Counted from the first letter of the stretch, positions 17,329-26,944 are shown. The stretch: 64,000 nucleotides of DNA from Streptomyces beigongshangae (GCF_019710745.1 NZ_JAHKJW010000004.1:62001-126000), one strand, 5' to 3'. The notes: generated from the letters alone by a model not told the origin. Numbers and translations are program-made.

Positions 17329-18105
17329 TCAAACGCGGGCCAGCAGGCCGGCCACGGCCTCGTTGAAGTCCGCCGGACGCTCCAGGTTCGGCAGGTGTGC
17401 CGCGCCCCGTACCACCCGCAGGACCGAGTCCGGGAGGGCCTCGTGCATCGCCTGCGCCTCCGCCACGGGGGTGAACCCGTCGTCCTCGCCCACCACCACC
17501 AGCGTGGGCACGCCGACCCGTGTCAGCAGTTCGCGGTAGTCGGGCCGCTCCGCCCGCCCCCGCAGGGCCGCCGCGGCCCCCTCGGGCGGCGTGCCCGTCA
17601 TCATGCGGTGGACGTGGGCCGCCACCTCCGGGCGGGCGTACGGCGCGACCATCCCGTACAGGACCTCCTCGGCGTACCCGGCCATCCCTTCGCGCAGCAG
17701 CCGGTCGGCCGTCGCGTTGCGGGACTTCCTGCCCGCCGGGGTCTCCGCGGCCGGGGAGGTGTCCGCCAGGAGCAGGCCCCGGACACGCCCGGGGAACAGC
17801 CGGTGGAACTCCATGGCGATCTGACCGCCCATCGACAGTCCTCCGAGGACGAATTCGGGTATCCGGAGGTCGTCGAGGAGGGCCGCGACGTCCTCGACGA
17901 GGACGGCGAACGGGGTGGTCCCGGGAACCACCGGGGACGCGCCGTAGCCGCGCAGGTCCGGCGTGACCACCCGGCGGTCCGGGGAGAAGGCGGCCACCTG
18001 GGGGGCCCACATCGTGCGGTCGAAGGGATGGCCGTGGATCAGGACGAGGGGCGGCGCCGTGGAAGCGCGCGGGCCGCTGTCCCCGTACGCGAGGAAGGGA
18101 GCCAT
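17329..18105 (-). CDS. Alpha/beta hydrolase
   Basis: 258 residues with the alpha/beta hydrolase layout: oxyanion segment HGHPFDRTMW, nucleophile elbow GGLSMGGQ (Ser), acid in GEDDGFTP and His in GAAHLPNLERP. The family acts on esters, lactones or peptides, often 3-oxoadipate enol-lactone-like in this subgroup. The chosen ATG gives MAPFLAYGDSGP, the normal N-terminus. It is divergent from the MocR gene; the 95-bp spacer carries a direct repeat likely bound by that regulator, so the hydrolase may be its target. Confidence 0.85.
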   Translation of the reverse strand: MAPFLAYGDSGPRASTAPPLVLIHGHPFDRTMWAPQVAAFSPDRRVVTPDLRGYGASPVVPGTTPFAVLVEDVAALLDDLRIPEFVLGGLSMGGQIAMEFHRLFPGRVRGLLLADTSPAAETPAGRKSRNATADRLLREGMAGYAEEVLYGMVAPYARPEVAAHVHRMMTGTPPEGAAAALRGRAERPDYRELLTRVGVPTLVVVGEDDGFTPVAEAQAMHEALPDSVLRVVRGAAHLPNLERPADFNEAVAGLLARV

Positions 18106-18132
18106 GGGACGGACCCTAGGCCGCGTCGACTG

Positions 18133-18166
18133 CTCGGTGCAATAAGGTCTTTGCTCTCGGTGCAAT
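18133..18166. promoter_or_regulatory. Direct repeat, candidate MocR operator
   Basis: CTCGGTGCAAT occurs at 18133-18143 and again at 18156-18166, 23 bp apart and on the same DNA face. MocR/GabR regulators bind direct repeats with such spacing. It sits between the divergent hydrolase and MocR genes. Confidence 0.65.
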
Positions 18167-18200
18167 CCGGGTGCGTCGTGCGATCGAGGGAGGGACGGAC

Positions 18201-19523
18201 GTGGAGGACTACCGGCGCATCGCCGACCGGCTGGCCGAGGAGATCTACTCGGGACGGCTGAAGGCCGGTGAACGGCTGCCGCCGCAGCGGGTGTTCGCCC
18301 GGCGGCGCCGTATCGCGGGATCCACCGCCGGGCGCGTGTACGGGGAGCTGGTGCGGCGCGGGCTCGTCGTCGGCGAGGTCGGGCGCGGCACCTACGTACG
18401 GGCCTCGCCGGTGCCGTCGGGCCGGTCCCTCACCGAGGCCACGCCCGGGGTGTCCGTCAACCTGGAACTCAACTACCCGTCGGTGGAGGGCCAGTCGGAG
18501 CTGCTGGCGGCCGGACTCGCGCCGCTGCTGCGGCCCGACGTGCTCGGTGAGGCGACCCGTACCGTCCCGGCCGCCGGGACCGCCGCCGCGCGCGAGGCCG
18601 CCGCGGGGCTGCTGGGCGGCTCCGGCTGGCGGCCCCGGCCGGACCAGTTGCTCTTCGCGGGCAACGCGCGGCAGGCCGTCGCGGGCGTCCTCGCCTCACT
18701 GGTCCGGCCCGGCGGGCGGATCGGCGTGGAGGCGCTGACGTATCCGCTGGTCAAGGAGATCGCGGCGCGCATCGGCTGCCCGCTCGTGCCGCTCGCCACG
18801 GACGAGGAGGGGGTGCGGCCCGACGCCGTCGCCGCGGCCCACCGCGCCGCGCCGCTCTCCGCCCTGTACGTGCAGCCGACGCTGCACAATCCGACCTCGG
18901 TGACGGCCGGCGACGCGCGCAAGCGCGAACTGGCCGCAGTGGTCAGGGACGTGGACCTGCCCGTGGTGGAGGACCGCATCTGGTCCTTCCTCCACGAGGA
19001 GGGCGTGCCGTTCGCCGCCTACGCCCCCGAGCGCGTCCATGTCGTCGACGGTCTGTCGAAGCGGGTCGCGCCCGGCCTGACCGTCGGCTTCCTCGTCGTC
19101 CCGGAGGGGCGGAGCGGCGCGGTGGCCGGGGCGCTGCGGTCGGGCGGGTGGACGGCGGGAGGGTTCGCGCTGGAGGCGGGCACGCGGTGGATCCGGGACG
19201 GGACGGTCGAGCGGCTCGTCGCGCGCAAACGGGCGGACGCGGCCCGGCGGCAGCGCGTCGTCGCGGAACTGCTCGGCGCGTTCACGGTACGGGCCGATCC
19301 GCACGCGTACCACGCCTGGTGGGAGCTGCCCGCGCCCTGGCGCGCGGACACCTTCACGGCGGCCGCCGCCGCACGCGGCATCGCGGTCACCCCGGGGTCC
19401 GCCTTCGCCGTGGGGCCGCAGGGCGCGCCGGACGCGGTCAGGCTCGGGCTCGCCTCGGTTCCGGTTCCGGTGCTGGGGCAGGCGCTGCGGACGCTGCGCG
19501 ACGTCGTGCGCGGCGCTCCGTGA
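18201..19523 (+). CDS. MocR-type GntR/aminotransferase-like regulator
   Basis: 440 residues. Residues 1-70 are a GntR winged HTH (DYRRIADRLAEEIYSGRLKAGERLPPQR). The rest is a fold-type I aminotransferase-like domain with the PLP lysine in VDGLSKRVAPGLTVGF and the YVQPTLHNPTS motif. MocR proteins use PLP or an amine to regulate an adjacent gene. GTG 18201 is chosen for its GAGGGAGGGAC site; an earlier GTG at 18171 lies inside the promoter. The 3' end overlaps the convergent membrane-protein gene by 86 bp. Confidence 0.9.
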   Translation: MEDYRRIADRLAEEIYSGRLKAGERLPPQRVFARRRRIAGSTAGRVYGELVRRGLVVGEVGRGTYVRASPVPSGRSLTEATPGVSVNLELNYPSVEGQSELLAAGLAPLLRPDVLGEATRTVPAAGTAAAREAAAGLLGGSGWRPRPDQLLFAGNARQAVAGVLASLVRPGGRIGVEALTYPLVKEIAARIGCPLVPLATDEEGVRPDAVAAAHRAAPLSALYVQPTLHNPTSVTAGDARKRELAAVVRDVDLPVVEDRIWSFLHEEGVPFAAYAPERVHVVDGLSKRVAPGLTVGFLVVPEGRSGAVAGALRSGGWTAGGFALEAGTRWIRDGTVERLVARKRADAARRQRVVAELLGAFTVRADPHAYHAWWELPAPWRADTFTAAAAARGIAVTPGSAFAVGPQGAPDAVRLGLASVPVPVLGQALRTLRDVVRGAP

Positions 19524-20322
19524 GCCGGGCGGCCAGGGCCACCGTGAGCCCGAGGGCGAGGAGGGTCCAGGTGGCCGTGCGCAGGGTCCCGGTGAGGGCG
19601 TCGTAGACCGCGCCCGCCGCCGCGCGCGGGACGTGCTCGGGGAGGCCGGAGAGGGTCAGGGCGCGTCCGGCGGCCGTGGCGAGGGCCAGCAGCGCGGCGC
19701 CCAGGGCGGTGCCGAGCGCCGTGGCCGTGACGGCACGACGGCGGCGTACGGCCAGCAGGATGCCGCAGACGGCCAGCGCGACCGTCGCCAGGGGGAGCCA
19801 GAAGCCCGCGACCTCCAGCGTGCGGAACCCCTTCCGCAACGGGCCCGCCTCGCGGGCGCGCAGGACGGTGACCTCGGTGCGCGCGACGGGGATGCGGTCC
19901 GCCAGCGGCACGTGGTCGTCGGTCAGCCGGGTCTTCAGCCGGGACGCGACCGGCGCCAGGTCGAGCGTGACGGCACGCTCGCCGTCGTCGCGCAGGGCCC
20001 GCAGGACGGTGCGGTGCGCGGCCCGGTTCGCCGTGTTCCACGCCCTGCGGAAGGCCTCCGTACCGGTGAAGGAGCGGACCGCCCGGCGGACGTATGCGCG
20101 GACCTCGTCCTCCAGCGGTCCCACCTCGACCTCGTTCATGATCCCGTCGGTGACGGTGTCCGTGACGGCGCCCCGCACGTCGGCGCCGGCGGCCAGCGGT
20201 GCCATCGTGTCGACGTACCGGCCGGTGTCGCCGATCTCGTACTTCGCCCACGCCGCGAACCCGGCCGGCGGCACGAGGACGCAGGCGAGCACGATCAGCA
20301 GCGCCGAGAGGACTTTGCGCAC
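19438..20322 (-). CDS. Integral membrane protein, hypothetical
   Basis: 294 residues: an N-terminal signal-anchor helix (residues 5-26), a central soluble domain of about 140 residues probably outside the membrane, then three hydrophobic helices (about 170-190, 195-215, 240-262) and an Arg/Ala/Pro tail. The protein resembles widespread uncharacterised Streptomyces membrane proteins; no catalytic motif is seen. Its last 86 bp overlap the MocR gene on the other strand. Function not assigned. Confidence 0.7.
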   Translation of the reverse strand: MRKVLSALLIVLACVLVPPAGFAAWAKYEIGDTGRYVDTMAPLAAGADVRGAVTDTVTDGIMNEVEVGPLEDEVRAYVRRAVRSFTGTEAFRRAWNTANRAAHRTVLRALRDDGERAVTLDLAPVASRLKTRLTDDHVPLADRIPVARTEVTVLRAREAGPLRKGFRTLEVAGFWLPLATVALAVCGILLAVRRRRAVTATALGTALGAALLALATAAGRALTLSGLPEHVPRAAAGAVYDALTGTLRTATWTLLALGLTVALAARLTERRARRRAASAAPAPAPEPEPRRARA

Positions 20323-20470
20323 CCCTCAAGGAAGGACCCCCGGCCGTGCCCTCCGCCCGCGGGGCACGGCCGGGGTGACTGCATCCGGCCGCGGATTACG
20401 TTCTTCCGGGGGATCCAGGGGGATCCCGGGGCCCCAGGGGGATCCGGGGGATTTCGGGATTCCGGAGCCC

Positions 20471-20551
20471 GGTGGCCCCGGCGGCCCCGGTGGCCCCGGT
20501 GGCCCCGGTGGCCCCGGCGGCCCCGGCAGCCCCGGGAGGCTCGGTGGCCCC
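20471..20551. repeat. Nine 9-bp GC-rich tandem units (GGTGGCCCC)
   Basis: Nine contiguous units of GGYGGCCCC with a few changes, just after the ABC permease stop codon. In other frames it reads as Gly-Pro-Gly collagen-like sequence, but no ribosome site or gene context supports translation. Confidence 0.9.
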
Positions 20552-20562
20552 GGGAGGGCCGG

Positions 20563-21420
20563 TCACTTGCGGTTGTAGAGCCTCATCGTGACCGGGCCGA
20601 AGACCGCGACCAGCACGCCGGCCCAGCCCAGCGTCCACGCGATCTCCGCGCTCGGCCAGGAACCGTCCATCAGGCCGCGCACCGCCGAGGAGAGGTGGGT
20701 GACGGGGTTGTTGTTGACGAATGCCTGCAGCCAGCCGGGCATCGTCTCGGGACGGACGAAGATGTCGCTGAGGAAGGTCAGCGGGAACAGGATCATCATG
20801 CTCACGCCCATCACCGACTTCTCCGTGCGCAGCAGCAGTCCGAACATCGTCCACACCCAGGAGAAGGCGAACGAGAAGACGATCAGGAGCAGGACGCCCG
20901 CCAGCACGCCCCGGACGCCGCCGTCCGGGCGGAAACCCATGATCAGGCCCACCGTCAGCATCACGGCCGACGCGATCGTGTAGCGCAGGGCGTCGCCGAG
21001 CAGATAGCCGACCAGCGTCGACGGACGCCAGATGGGCAGCGAGCGGAAGCGGTCGAAGACGCCCTTCTCGATGTCGATGTTGACCGCGAGACCCGTGTAC
21101 ATCGTGATCATCACGACCGACATCACGAGGATGCCGGGAAGCAGGTACTGGATGTACTCCCGCGGGGAGCCGGCGAGCGCGCCCCCGAACAGGTACGTGT
21201 ACATCAGCACCAGCATGATCGGGAACGCGGTCACGTCGAAGAGCTGCTCGGGGACGTGCTTGATCTTGAGCATCGCCCGCCAGCCGAAGGTGAGGGACGT
21301 CTGCAGGGCGTTGGGCCGCGGCGGCCGCTTCCCGCCGACGAGGAGCGCGGCGAGGTCCGTGGTGCTGACCGGTGCGAGGTCCGCGGTCTCCGCGGTGGTG
21401 GACCGGGTTGCGGTGCTCAT
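20563..21420 (-). CDS. ABC-2 type permease (DrrB-like)
   Basis: 285 residues with six hydrophobic helices and the ABC-2 permease pattern ([18 protein letters not shown], then [32 protein letters not shown], the conserved PxxxLSxxFxPxxxxPxWLQ segment). It pairs with the upstream ATPase to export a hydrophobic compound, as in DrrAB daunorubicin or oleandomycin export. The start ATG overlaps the ATPase stop by 4 bp. No biosynthetic genes flank the pair, so the substrate is unknown. Confidence 0.92.
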   Translation of the reverse strand: MSTATRSTTAETADLAPVSTTDLAALLVGGKRPPRPNALQTSLTFGWRAMLKIKHVPEQLFDVTAFPIMLVLMYTYLFGGALAGSPREYIQYLLPGILVMSVVMITMYTGLAVNIDIEKGVFDRFRSLPIWRPSTLVGYLLGDALRYTIASAVMLTVGLIMGFRPDGGVRGVLAGVLLLIVFSFAFSWVWTMFGLLLRTEKSVMGVSMMILFPLTFLSDIFVRPETMPGWLQAFVNNNPVTHLSSAVRGLMDGSWPSAEIAWTLGWAGVLVAVFGPVTMRLYNRK

Positions 21421-22532
21421 GCCGTGGCCTCTTTCGGGTGCGGGAGGTCGGATACGGGCCGCGGGTCGCCGGGCCGCGGGTCGCCGGACCGCGGATGGTC
21501 GGGTTGCTGGTGGTCGGGCTGTTGGTGGTCGGACTTCCCGGTGAGGGCGAGGAACACCTCGTCCAGGCTCGGCTGTCCGAGGGAGAAGTTGTCGACGGTG
21601 ATGCCCGCGCGGGCGAGCTCGGCGAGGGCCCGGGACGCCTTCTTGGCGGCGTCCTTCCCGTTCCGGGTGCCGTTGCCGTTGCCGTTGCCGTTGCCCACGC
21701 GGGCCGTCAGGGCCACCGGGTCCGGCTCCAGCTGGATCTCCGCGTCGAGGACCCCCCGGAGCAGCCGCTCCGCGTCCGGGCGCCGGTCCGCGTCCCGCAG
21801 CCGTACGTGCACGGATCCCGCGCCCACCGACGCCTTCAGCTCGCCCTTGGTGCCCTCGGCGATGACCCGGCCCCGGTCGATGACGGCGATCCGGGACGCC
21901 AGCTGGTCGGCCTCGTCGAGGTACTGGGTCGTCAGCAGGACCGTCGTGCCCTGGGCGACGACCGCCCGCACGATCTCCCAGACCTGGTTGCGGCTGCGCG
22001 GGTCCAGGCCCGTCGTCGGCTCGTCCAGGAACAGCAGCTCCGGGGTGTTCAGGATGGACGCGGCGATGTCGATGCGGCGCCGCATGCCGCCGGAGTAGTT
22101 CTTCACCTGGCGGCCGGCCGCCTCCGACAGGCCGAAGGCATCCAGGAGCTGGGCCGCGCGGTCGTACGAGTCCTTCTTGGCGTGGCCGGTCAGCCGGGCC
22201 AGCAGGACGAGGTTCTCGGTGCCGGTCAGGTCCTCGTCCACCGAGGCGTACTGGCCGGTGAGGCTCACCCGGCTGCGGACCGCGTCCGCCTCCCGTACGA
22301 CGTCGTGGCCGAAGACGCGGGCCTCGCCGCCGTCGGGGCGCAGCAGGGTCGCCAGCATGCGTACGGTCGTGGTCTTGCCGGCGCCGTTCGGGCCGAGCAG
22401 GCCGTAGACCGTGCCCGCCTCGATGCGCAGGTCGACCCCGTCGACCGCGCGGGTGTCGCCGAAGGTCTTCACCAGGCCCGCGGTCTCGATGGCCGGCCCG
22501 GCCCAGGGGCCGGTGCGGTTGCTGCTCGTCAT
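21417..22532 (-). CDS. ABC transporter ATP-binding protein (DrrA-like)
   Basis: 371 residues: Walker [12 protein letters not shown]-loop LTGQYAS, signature NYSGGMRRR, Walker B LLFLDEP, H-loop [10 protein letters not shown], then the C-terminal extension ending [20 protein letters not shown], typical of DAL/DrrA drug-resistance ATPases. Two low-complexity insertions are odd: [13 protein letters not shown] repeats in the extension and a DHQQP/DPRP repeat tail. It energises the coupled ABC-2 permease. Confidence 0.93.
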   Translation of the reverse strand: MTSSNRTGPWAGPAIETAGLVKTFGDTRAVDGVDLRIEAGTVYGLLGPNGAGKTTTVRMLATLLRPDGGEARVFGHDVVREADAVRSRVSLTGQYASVDEDLTGTENLVLLARLTGHAKKDSYDRAAQLLDAFGLSEAAGRQVKNYSGGMRRRIDIAASILNTPELLFLDEPTTGLDPRSRNQVWEIVRAVVAQGTTVLLTTQYLDEADQLASRIAVIDRGRVIAEGTKGELKASVGAGSVHVRLRDADRRPDAERLLRGVLDAEIQLEPDPVALTARVGNGNGNGNGTRNGKDAAKKASRALAELARAGITVDNFSLGQPSLDEVFLALTGKSDHQQPDHQQPDHPRSGDPRPGDPRPVSDLPHPKEATA

Positions 22533-22722
22533 GTCGGTCCGCCCATCCGCGTCGTTCTCGTGGCTCGTCGTGGTCTTGTCGTGGTCTTGTCGTGGTCCTG
22601 GGATGCAGACCCCTGGTGCCGCGAAAACTCATCGGCCCATGAGTGCCGGGTGGGGGCGGGTGCCCCCGGTCGCTGCCGGGTCCGGCGTGCGGCGCGTCCG
22701 CGTGCGTGGTTCGCTGGGGAAC

Positions 22723-23919
22723 GTGGACCGCACGGAAGAGCTCCCCCGTGCCCAGCGGCGGCAGTTGCTCCGTGTACGCGGACGGAGCATCGCCTGGATG
22801 CCCCCGCTGCTCCTGCTCGTCGCGATCGCCGTGATCGACAGCAACACCTCGGGCGAGTTCAGGATCATCTCCTGGATCGTCCTGGTGCCGGGCATCGCCG
22901 CGGCCGTCTGCGGACTCAGGGGCACGGCCGTCCTCGCCGTGCTCGCCCTCGTCACCTACATCGAGGTGGACACCGCCTGGCCGCACCAGGACCAGACCGG
23001 CCTCCCCGACTTCATCCTCGTCGCCGTGGGCGGCGCCCTCGCGACGGCGGCGTGCGCCGTCCGGGTGCGCGAGGAGCGGCGGATGCTGCACATGCGCGAC
23101 GTGGCCGACACGACCCGCCGCACCGTCCTGCGCCTGCTGCCCTCCCCCTGGGGCGGACTGGAGCACGCGGCCGTCTACCTGGCCTCCGACAGCGAGGCCC
23201 GCGTCGGCGGCGACTTCTACGACATCCAGCCGGGCCCGCACGGCACCCGCGTCCTCCTCGGGGACGTCCAGGGCAAGGGCCTGCCCGCCGTCGACGCGGC
23301 CGCCGCCCTGCTCGGCACCTTCCGTGAGGCCGCGTACCACGAGGCGTCCCTGGCCGTCGTCGCCGAACGGCTGGAGGTGCGGATGAGCCGCCACCGCCAG
23401 TACGTGACGGACCTCGGCGGGCGACCGCGGCGCGGCGTGGGCGTGGATGTGGGGGTGGGGGTGGAGCGCTTCGCGACGGCGGTGCTCGTTGCGTTCCCGC
23501 CGCCCGGCGTCCCCGGTGCCCCCGGCGGCCACATCGAGGTCGTCAACTTCGGGCACGAGCCGCCGCTGGTGGCGGGGGCGTCCGGGATACGTCTCCTGCC
23601 GTCCGGCGACGGCCTGCCGCTCGGCCTGACAGGGCTCGCCGGGCCGGACTCGCGCGTCCCGCCGGTCCACCGGGTGCCGTTCGCCCCCGACGAGACCCTG
23701 CTGCTCGTCACGGACGGCGTGACCGAGGCCCGCGACGCCGACGGTGTCTTCTTCCCCCTGCACGCCCGGGTCGCCCTGGCCGTCTCCACCGACCCCGCCG
23801 CCGCCCGCCCCCGCCCCCTGGTGGAACTGGTCAGGGAGGGCACCCTGCGCCACAGCACCGGTCACCTGGTGGACGACACGACGATCTTCGCCGTACGACA
23901 GGTGCGACAACGGACGTGA
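22723..23919 (+). CDS. Membrane-bound SpoIIE-like PP2C phosphatase
   Basis: 398 residues: about three N-terminal hydrophobic helices, then a PPM/SpoIIE domain with RVGGDFYDI, LLGDVQGKGL, FGHEPPL and LLVTDGVTEARD, including the metal-binding aspartates. Such proteins dephosphorylate anti-sigma-factor antagonists. There is no PAS or GAF sensor, so the membrane part may sense. GTG 22723 is chosen because the conserved VDRTEE...GRSIAW N-terminus starts there; an in-frame ATG at 22639 would add 28 residues of unlikely composition. Confidence 0.85.
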   Translation: MDRTEELPRAQRRQLLRVRGRSIAWMPPLLLLVAIAVIDSNTSGEFRIISWIVLVPGIAAAVCGLRGTAVLAVLALVTYIEVDTAWPHQDQTGLPDFILVAVGGALATAACAVRVREERRMLHMRDVADTTRRTVLRLLPSPWGGLEHAAVYLASDSEARVGGDFYDIQPGPHGTRVLLGDVQGKGLPAVDAAAALLGTFREAAYHEASLAVVAERLEVRMSRHRQYVTDLGGRPRRGVGVDVGVGVERFATAVLVAFPPPGVPGAPGGHIEVVNFGHEPPLVAGASGIRLLPSGDGLPLGLTGLAGPDSRVPPVHRVPFAPDETLLLVTDGVTEARDADGVFFPLHARVALAVSTDPAAARPRPLVELVREGTLRHSTGHLVDDTTIFAVRQVRQRT

Positions 23920-24077
23920 CGGCGGACATGACGGCGGGTGTGACGGCGAACGTGACGGAGGGTGTGACGGCCCGGCGGACGACACCGACCGACCCGTACC
24001 GCCCCCGTACCGAACCACTTTGCACCCGCACCCGTTACCGTGACGCCGTGGTGATCCAAGGGGAGGAGACAACCGCG

Positions 24078-25481
24078 ATGCCAGGAACCGTCTTGTTGAT
24101 CGCAGCGTCGCCGGCAGGCAAGGGCTGCCTCGTGGACGCCGCGTCCGTGCTCCCCGTGCTGGCCGCGGTGGCGCCCCCGGTGCTCTCCGGCACGGACACC
24201 GCGAACGTGGTCGAACTCGCCGACCCCCTGGAGCCACAGGCCGTCCTGACCCGGCTGCGGGGCGCCGCGACGGCCCCCGGACCGCTCACGGTCTTCCTCA
24301 CCGGGCAGCTCCAGCTCGACCGCCGCCAACGGCTTCCGCACCTCGCGCTCGCCCGGACGACCCCCTCGACCGTCCGCTACACCGGCTTCCCCTGGCACTG
24401 GATCCGCGAGGAACTGCGGCTGCGCGCGCCGGGGAGCACGACCCTGCTCGTCGACCTGCACACCGACGCGGAGACCTGGCTGCACCTGGCGTCCCGGCCC
24501 CTCACCGCGGGGCCGGGCGCCGCGCTGTACGGCAGGGTCGCCCCGCCCCCCTCGCGGCGTTCGACGGCGGCGCCCGCGTACATGAGGTCGGTGGCCACGA
24601 TCCTCCGCAGCGGTCACCGTCCGCCGCTCGCGCAGCTCCACCAGCAGGCGCTGGCACGGTTCTTCGGCGAGGACCCGGACTCGGCCGGCCGCGACCTCGT
24701 CCTCGCGGTCGACCCCACGCGTCCGGCCCCGACGGCCGCCACCCCGACGGCGGACGCTCCGGCGACGGCCGCCACCCCGACGGCGGACGCTCCGGCGACG
24801 GCCGCCACCCCGACAGCCGCCGTTCCGACGGCGGACGCTCCGGCGGTGGCCGTCCCGGCGACTCCCGCCCCGCCGACTCCCGCCCCGCCGACCGCCGTTC
24901 CGGCTCCCGGGTACGCGGTACCGGCCCTCGCGCCCATGCCGTCGTCTCCGGTCGACGCGCCGGTACCCGTACAGCCCGTTCTGCCGGCTCAACCCGCCCT
25001 GTCCGCTCAACCCGTCCTGTCCGCTCAGCCCGTCCCGCCCGTGCCCGCGGACGCCCCCGTCGATCCGCACGCCGAGATCACCGCCGCCGTGCAGAGCGGC
25101 CGGCACGACGAGGCCGCCGCGCTGGCCGAGTGGTGGGAGCGGGCGGCGCGGCGGACGCACGGACCGGGGGCCGGCGAGGTCGTGCACTGGATGGAGGTAC
25201 GGGCCGACCTCGCGATGTTCGCGGGCGACGCCGAGCTGAGCTGCCGGATCTGGCTGGCGGTGGCCGACGCCCGGCTGGCCGCGGGGCAGTCCCCGGACGC
25301 CGCCGGGGTCGAGACGGCCGTCGACCGGGCGCACCACCAGTGGGGCCGTATCGGCGACCCGGCATGCGCCCGTGAGCTCGGGACCGCGCTGGCCGGCCTC
25401 CGGCAGCGTGTCCCGGGGCGCCGGCAGGGCGCGCTCGACGACATCCGGCGCCAGCTCGGCCGGCTGCGGACGCAGGTGTGA
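24078..25481 (+). CDS. Conserved Streptomyces protein with Pro/Ala/Thr repeat linker
   Basis: 467 residues in three parts. The first 190 residues form a soluble domain (MPGTVLLIAASPAGKGCLVDAA... LVDLHTDAETW) that I have seen in many Streptomyces proteins of unknown function. Residues about 215-330 are a Pro/Ala/Thr linker made by a 33-bp DNA repeat. The last 130 residues are helical (ITAAVQSGRHDEAAALAEWW...). GGAGGAG lies 9 bp upstream of the ATG. It follows the phosphatase gene and is convergent with the XRE-TPR gene. Function unknown. Confidence 0.75.
   Translation: MPGTVLLIAASPAGKGCLVDAASVLPVLAAVAPPVLSGTDTANVVELADPLEPQAVLTRLRGAATAPGPLTVFLTGQLQLDRRQRLPHLALARTTPSTVRYTGFPWHWIREELRLRAPGSTTLLVDLHTDAETWLHLASRPLTAGPGAALYGRVAPPPSRRSTAAPAYMRSVATILRSGHRPPLAQLHQQALARFFGEDPDSAGRDLVLAVDPTRPAPTAATPTADAPATAATPTADAPATAATPTAAVPTADAPAVAVPATPAPPTPAPPTAVPAPGYAVPALAPMPSSPVDAPVPVQPVLPAQPALSAQPVLSAQPVPPVPADAPVDPHAEITAAVQSGRHDEAAALAEWWERAARRTHGPGAGEVVHWMEVRADLAMFAGDAELSCRIWLAVADARLAAGQSPDAAGVETAVDRAHHQWGRIGDPACARELGTALAGLRQRVPGRRQGALDDIRRQLGRLRTQV
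24731..24845 (+). repeat. 33-bp coding tandem repeat
   Basis: Two perfect and one partial copy of a 33-bp unit beginning GACGGCCGCCACCCCGACGG, encoding an 11-residue TAATPTADAPA linker repeat inside the conserved hypothetical protein. Confidence 0.9.
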
Positions 25482-25571
25482 CGGACCCCGGCCCGTGTAC
25501 CGGGCGTGCGTGACGTGTTTCTTCACGCCCCGGGGCGGCGGGCGTGGGCGGCGGTGGGGGACGGGCGGTGG

Positions 25572-26915
25572 TCAGAGCGGCGGGTGTGCCGGTGCCGGGC
25601 CCAGGGTCGTCGTGCCGGGTGCGGTGCGGTGGCCGAGGCCCGTCCGGTACGCGTCCAGGGCCGCGTCGATCCGGCCCGTGCGCCGGAGCAGGTCGCCGAG
25701 CAGCCGGCACAGGTCGGCCAGGTCGCCCGCCGCGCCGGCCCGTTCGAGCAGGCTCATCGCACGGACGTAGTGCTCCTCGGCCGCCTCGGTGTCCCGGCTG
25801 TCCTCCGCGATGATGCCGAGCAGCCGGTGCGCGCCCGCGGAGTGGACCGCCCCGCGCTCGGAGCTGAGGTCGCCCAGCACGCCGTGCAGCAGCGCCGCCG
25901 CCTCGTCGGACTTGCCGCGCCGGTGCAGCACGTCCGCCAGTTCCACCGCGACCTGGCTGGTGTAGAGCACGGCGCGCCGGGCGGAGTGCATGGCCTGTGC
26001 CTCGCGCAGCTCGTTCTCGGCGCGCTCCAGGTCGCCGTTCTGCGCGTACAGGTAGCCGCGCATCCAGTGGCAGTTGGCCAGCTCGGTACGGATCTGGAGC
26101 TGGCGGTACAGTTCCGCCGCCTTGCCCAGGGACGCGTCGGCCTCCGCCATCCGCCCCTCGGCGATCATCGTGCGGGCGACGGACCGGTGCATACGCGCCA
26201 GCAGCGCGGGATCGCCGACCTGCGGGGCCAGCGCGAGCGCGAACTCCGCGGCCTGCGCCGCCCGCGCGTGCGCCCCCATGTCCATGTAGGGCGCGATCAC
26301 CGCCGCGTAGAGCAGCAGCAGGGCGTCCGGGTCGTGCAGTCCGCCCCGGTTCAGCTCGTCGATGGCCGATTCCAGCAGGTAGCACGCGTACCGCAGTTCG
26401 CCCGCGAGGTAGTGCGAGACGGCCCGGCCGCGCAGGGCCGGGACCCGGACGGGCAGCGGCGCGTCCGCCAGCCGCTGCTCCGACTGCTCGAAGCGCTGCC
26501 GGGCCGTCGCCAGGTCCCCGGTGTCCAGGGCGCACTCGCCGAGCCCGAGGAGCGCCGCCGCGCACTCCGCCTCCAGCCCGTGGGCCTCCGCCTCCGCGAG
26601 CAGCGCGGTGTACTGCTCGGTGGCGATCTCCGCCTCGCCGGTCGCCAGTGTCCGCTGGGCGTCGGTGAGCCTCAGCCGCAGGTCGGTGGCGAGGTGGGCG
26701 GGCCGCCCGGTGGCCAGTTCCTCGTACGCCACCCCGAGCCGCTCGGCGATGTGCCGCAGCGCCTCCTCGGAGGGCCGTACGCGTCCTGCCTCCAGCGTGG
26801 AGACGTAGGCGGGGGTGTAGGCGGGTTCCGCCAGTTGTCTCTGTGTCAGCCCGCGTTCCGTACGCAGCAGCTGCACTCTGCGCCCGATGATTCCCGGGTC
26901 GTCGCGCTCGGCCAT
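25572..26915 (-). CDS. XRE-TPR transcriptional regulator
   Basis: 447 residues: XRE helix-turn-helix at residues 8-65 (LLRTERGLTQRQLAEPAYTPAYVSTLEAGRVRPSEEAL), followed by about ten TPR-like helical repeats to the C-terminus (e.g. LLGLGECALDTGDLATARQRFEQSEQRL). The HTH-plus-TPR architecture is that of RRNPP peptide-sensing regulators and of several Streptomyces regulators. A perfect 14-bp palindrome lies 16 bp upstream of its start (26931-26944), positioned for autorepression. A small hydrophobic ORF is divergent from it at 27128. Confidence 0.9.
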   Translation of the reverse strand: MAERDDPGIIGRRVQLLRTERGLTQRQLAEPAYTPAYVSTLEAGRVRPSEEALRHIAERLGVAYEELATGRPAHLATDLRLRLTDAQRTLATGEAEIATEQYTALLAEAEAHGLEAECAAALLGLGECALDTGDLATARQRFEQSEQRLADAPLPVRVPALRGRAVSHYLAGELRYACYLLESAIDELNRGGLHDPDALLLLYAAVIAPYMDMGAHARAAQAAEFALALAPQVGDPALLARMHRSVARTMIAEGRMAEADASLGKAAELYRQLQIRTELANCHWMRGYLYAQNGDLERAENELREAQAMHSARRAVLYTSQVAVELADVLHRRGKSDEAAALLHGVLGDLSSERGAVHSAGAHRLLGIIAEDSRDTEAAEEHYVRAMSLLERAGAAGDLADLCRLLGDLLRRTGRIDAALDAYRTGLGHRTAPGTTTLGPAPAHPPL

Positions 26916-26930
26916 GGCGTAAGCATGCCA

Positions 26931-26944
26931 GTAAGTCGACTTAC
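26931..26944. promoter_or_regulatory. Operator palindrome upstream of XRE-TPR gene
   Basis: GTAAGTCGACTTAC, perfect 14-bp palindrome, 16 bp from the XRE-TPR start. A further GCGTAAG at 26917 forms another inverted pair with CTTACGC. Probable binding site of the adjacent regulator. Confidence 0.65.

Noticed and set aside
20396..20578. Collagen-like Gly-Pro-Gly frame after the ABC permease
   Set aside because: Produced by the 9-bp GC repeat; no start signal and no gene context.
22411..22722. N-terminal extension of the SpoIIE-like phosphatase
   Set aside because: Overlaps the divergent ABC ATPase gene and reads as low-complexity shadow sequence before the conserved start.
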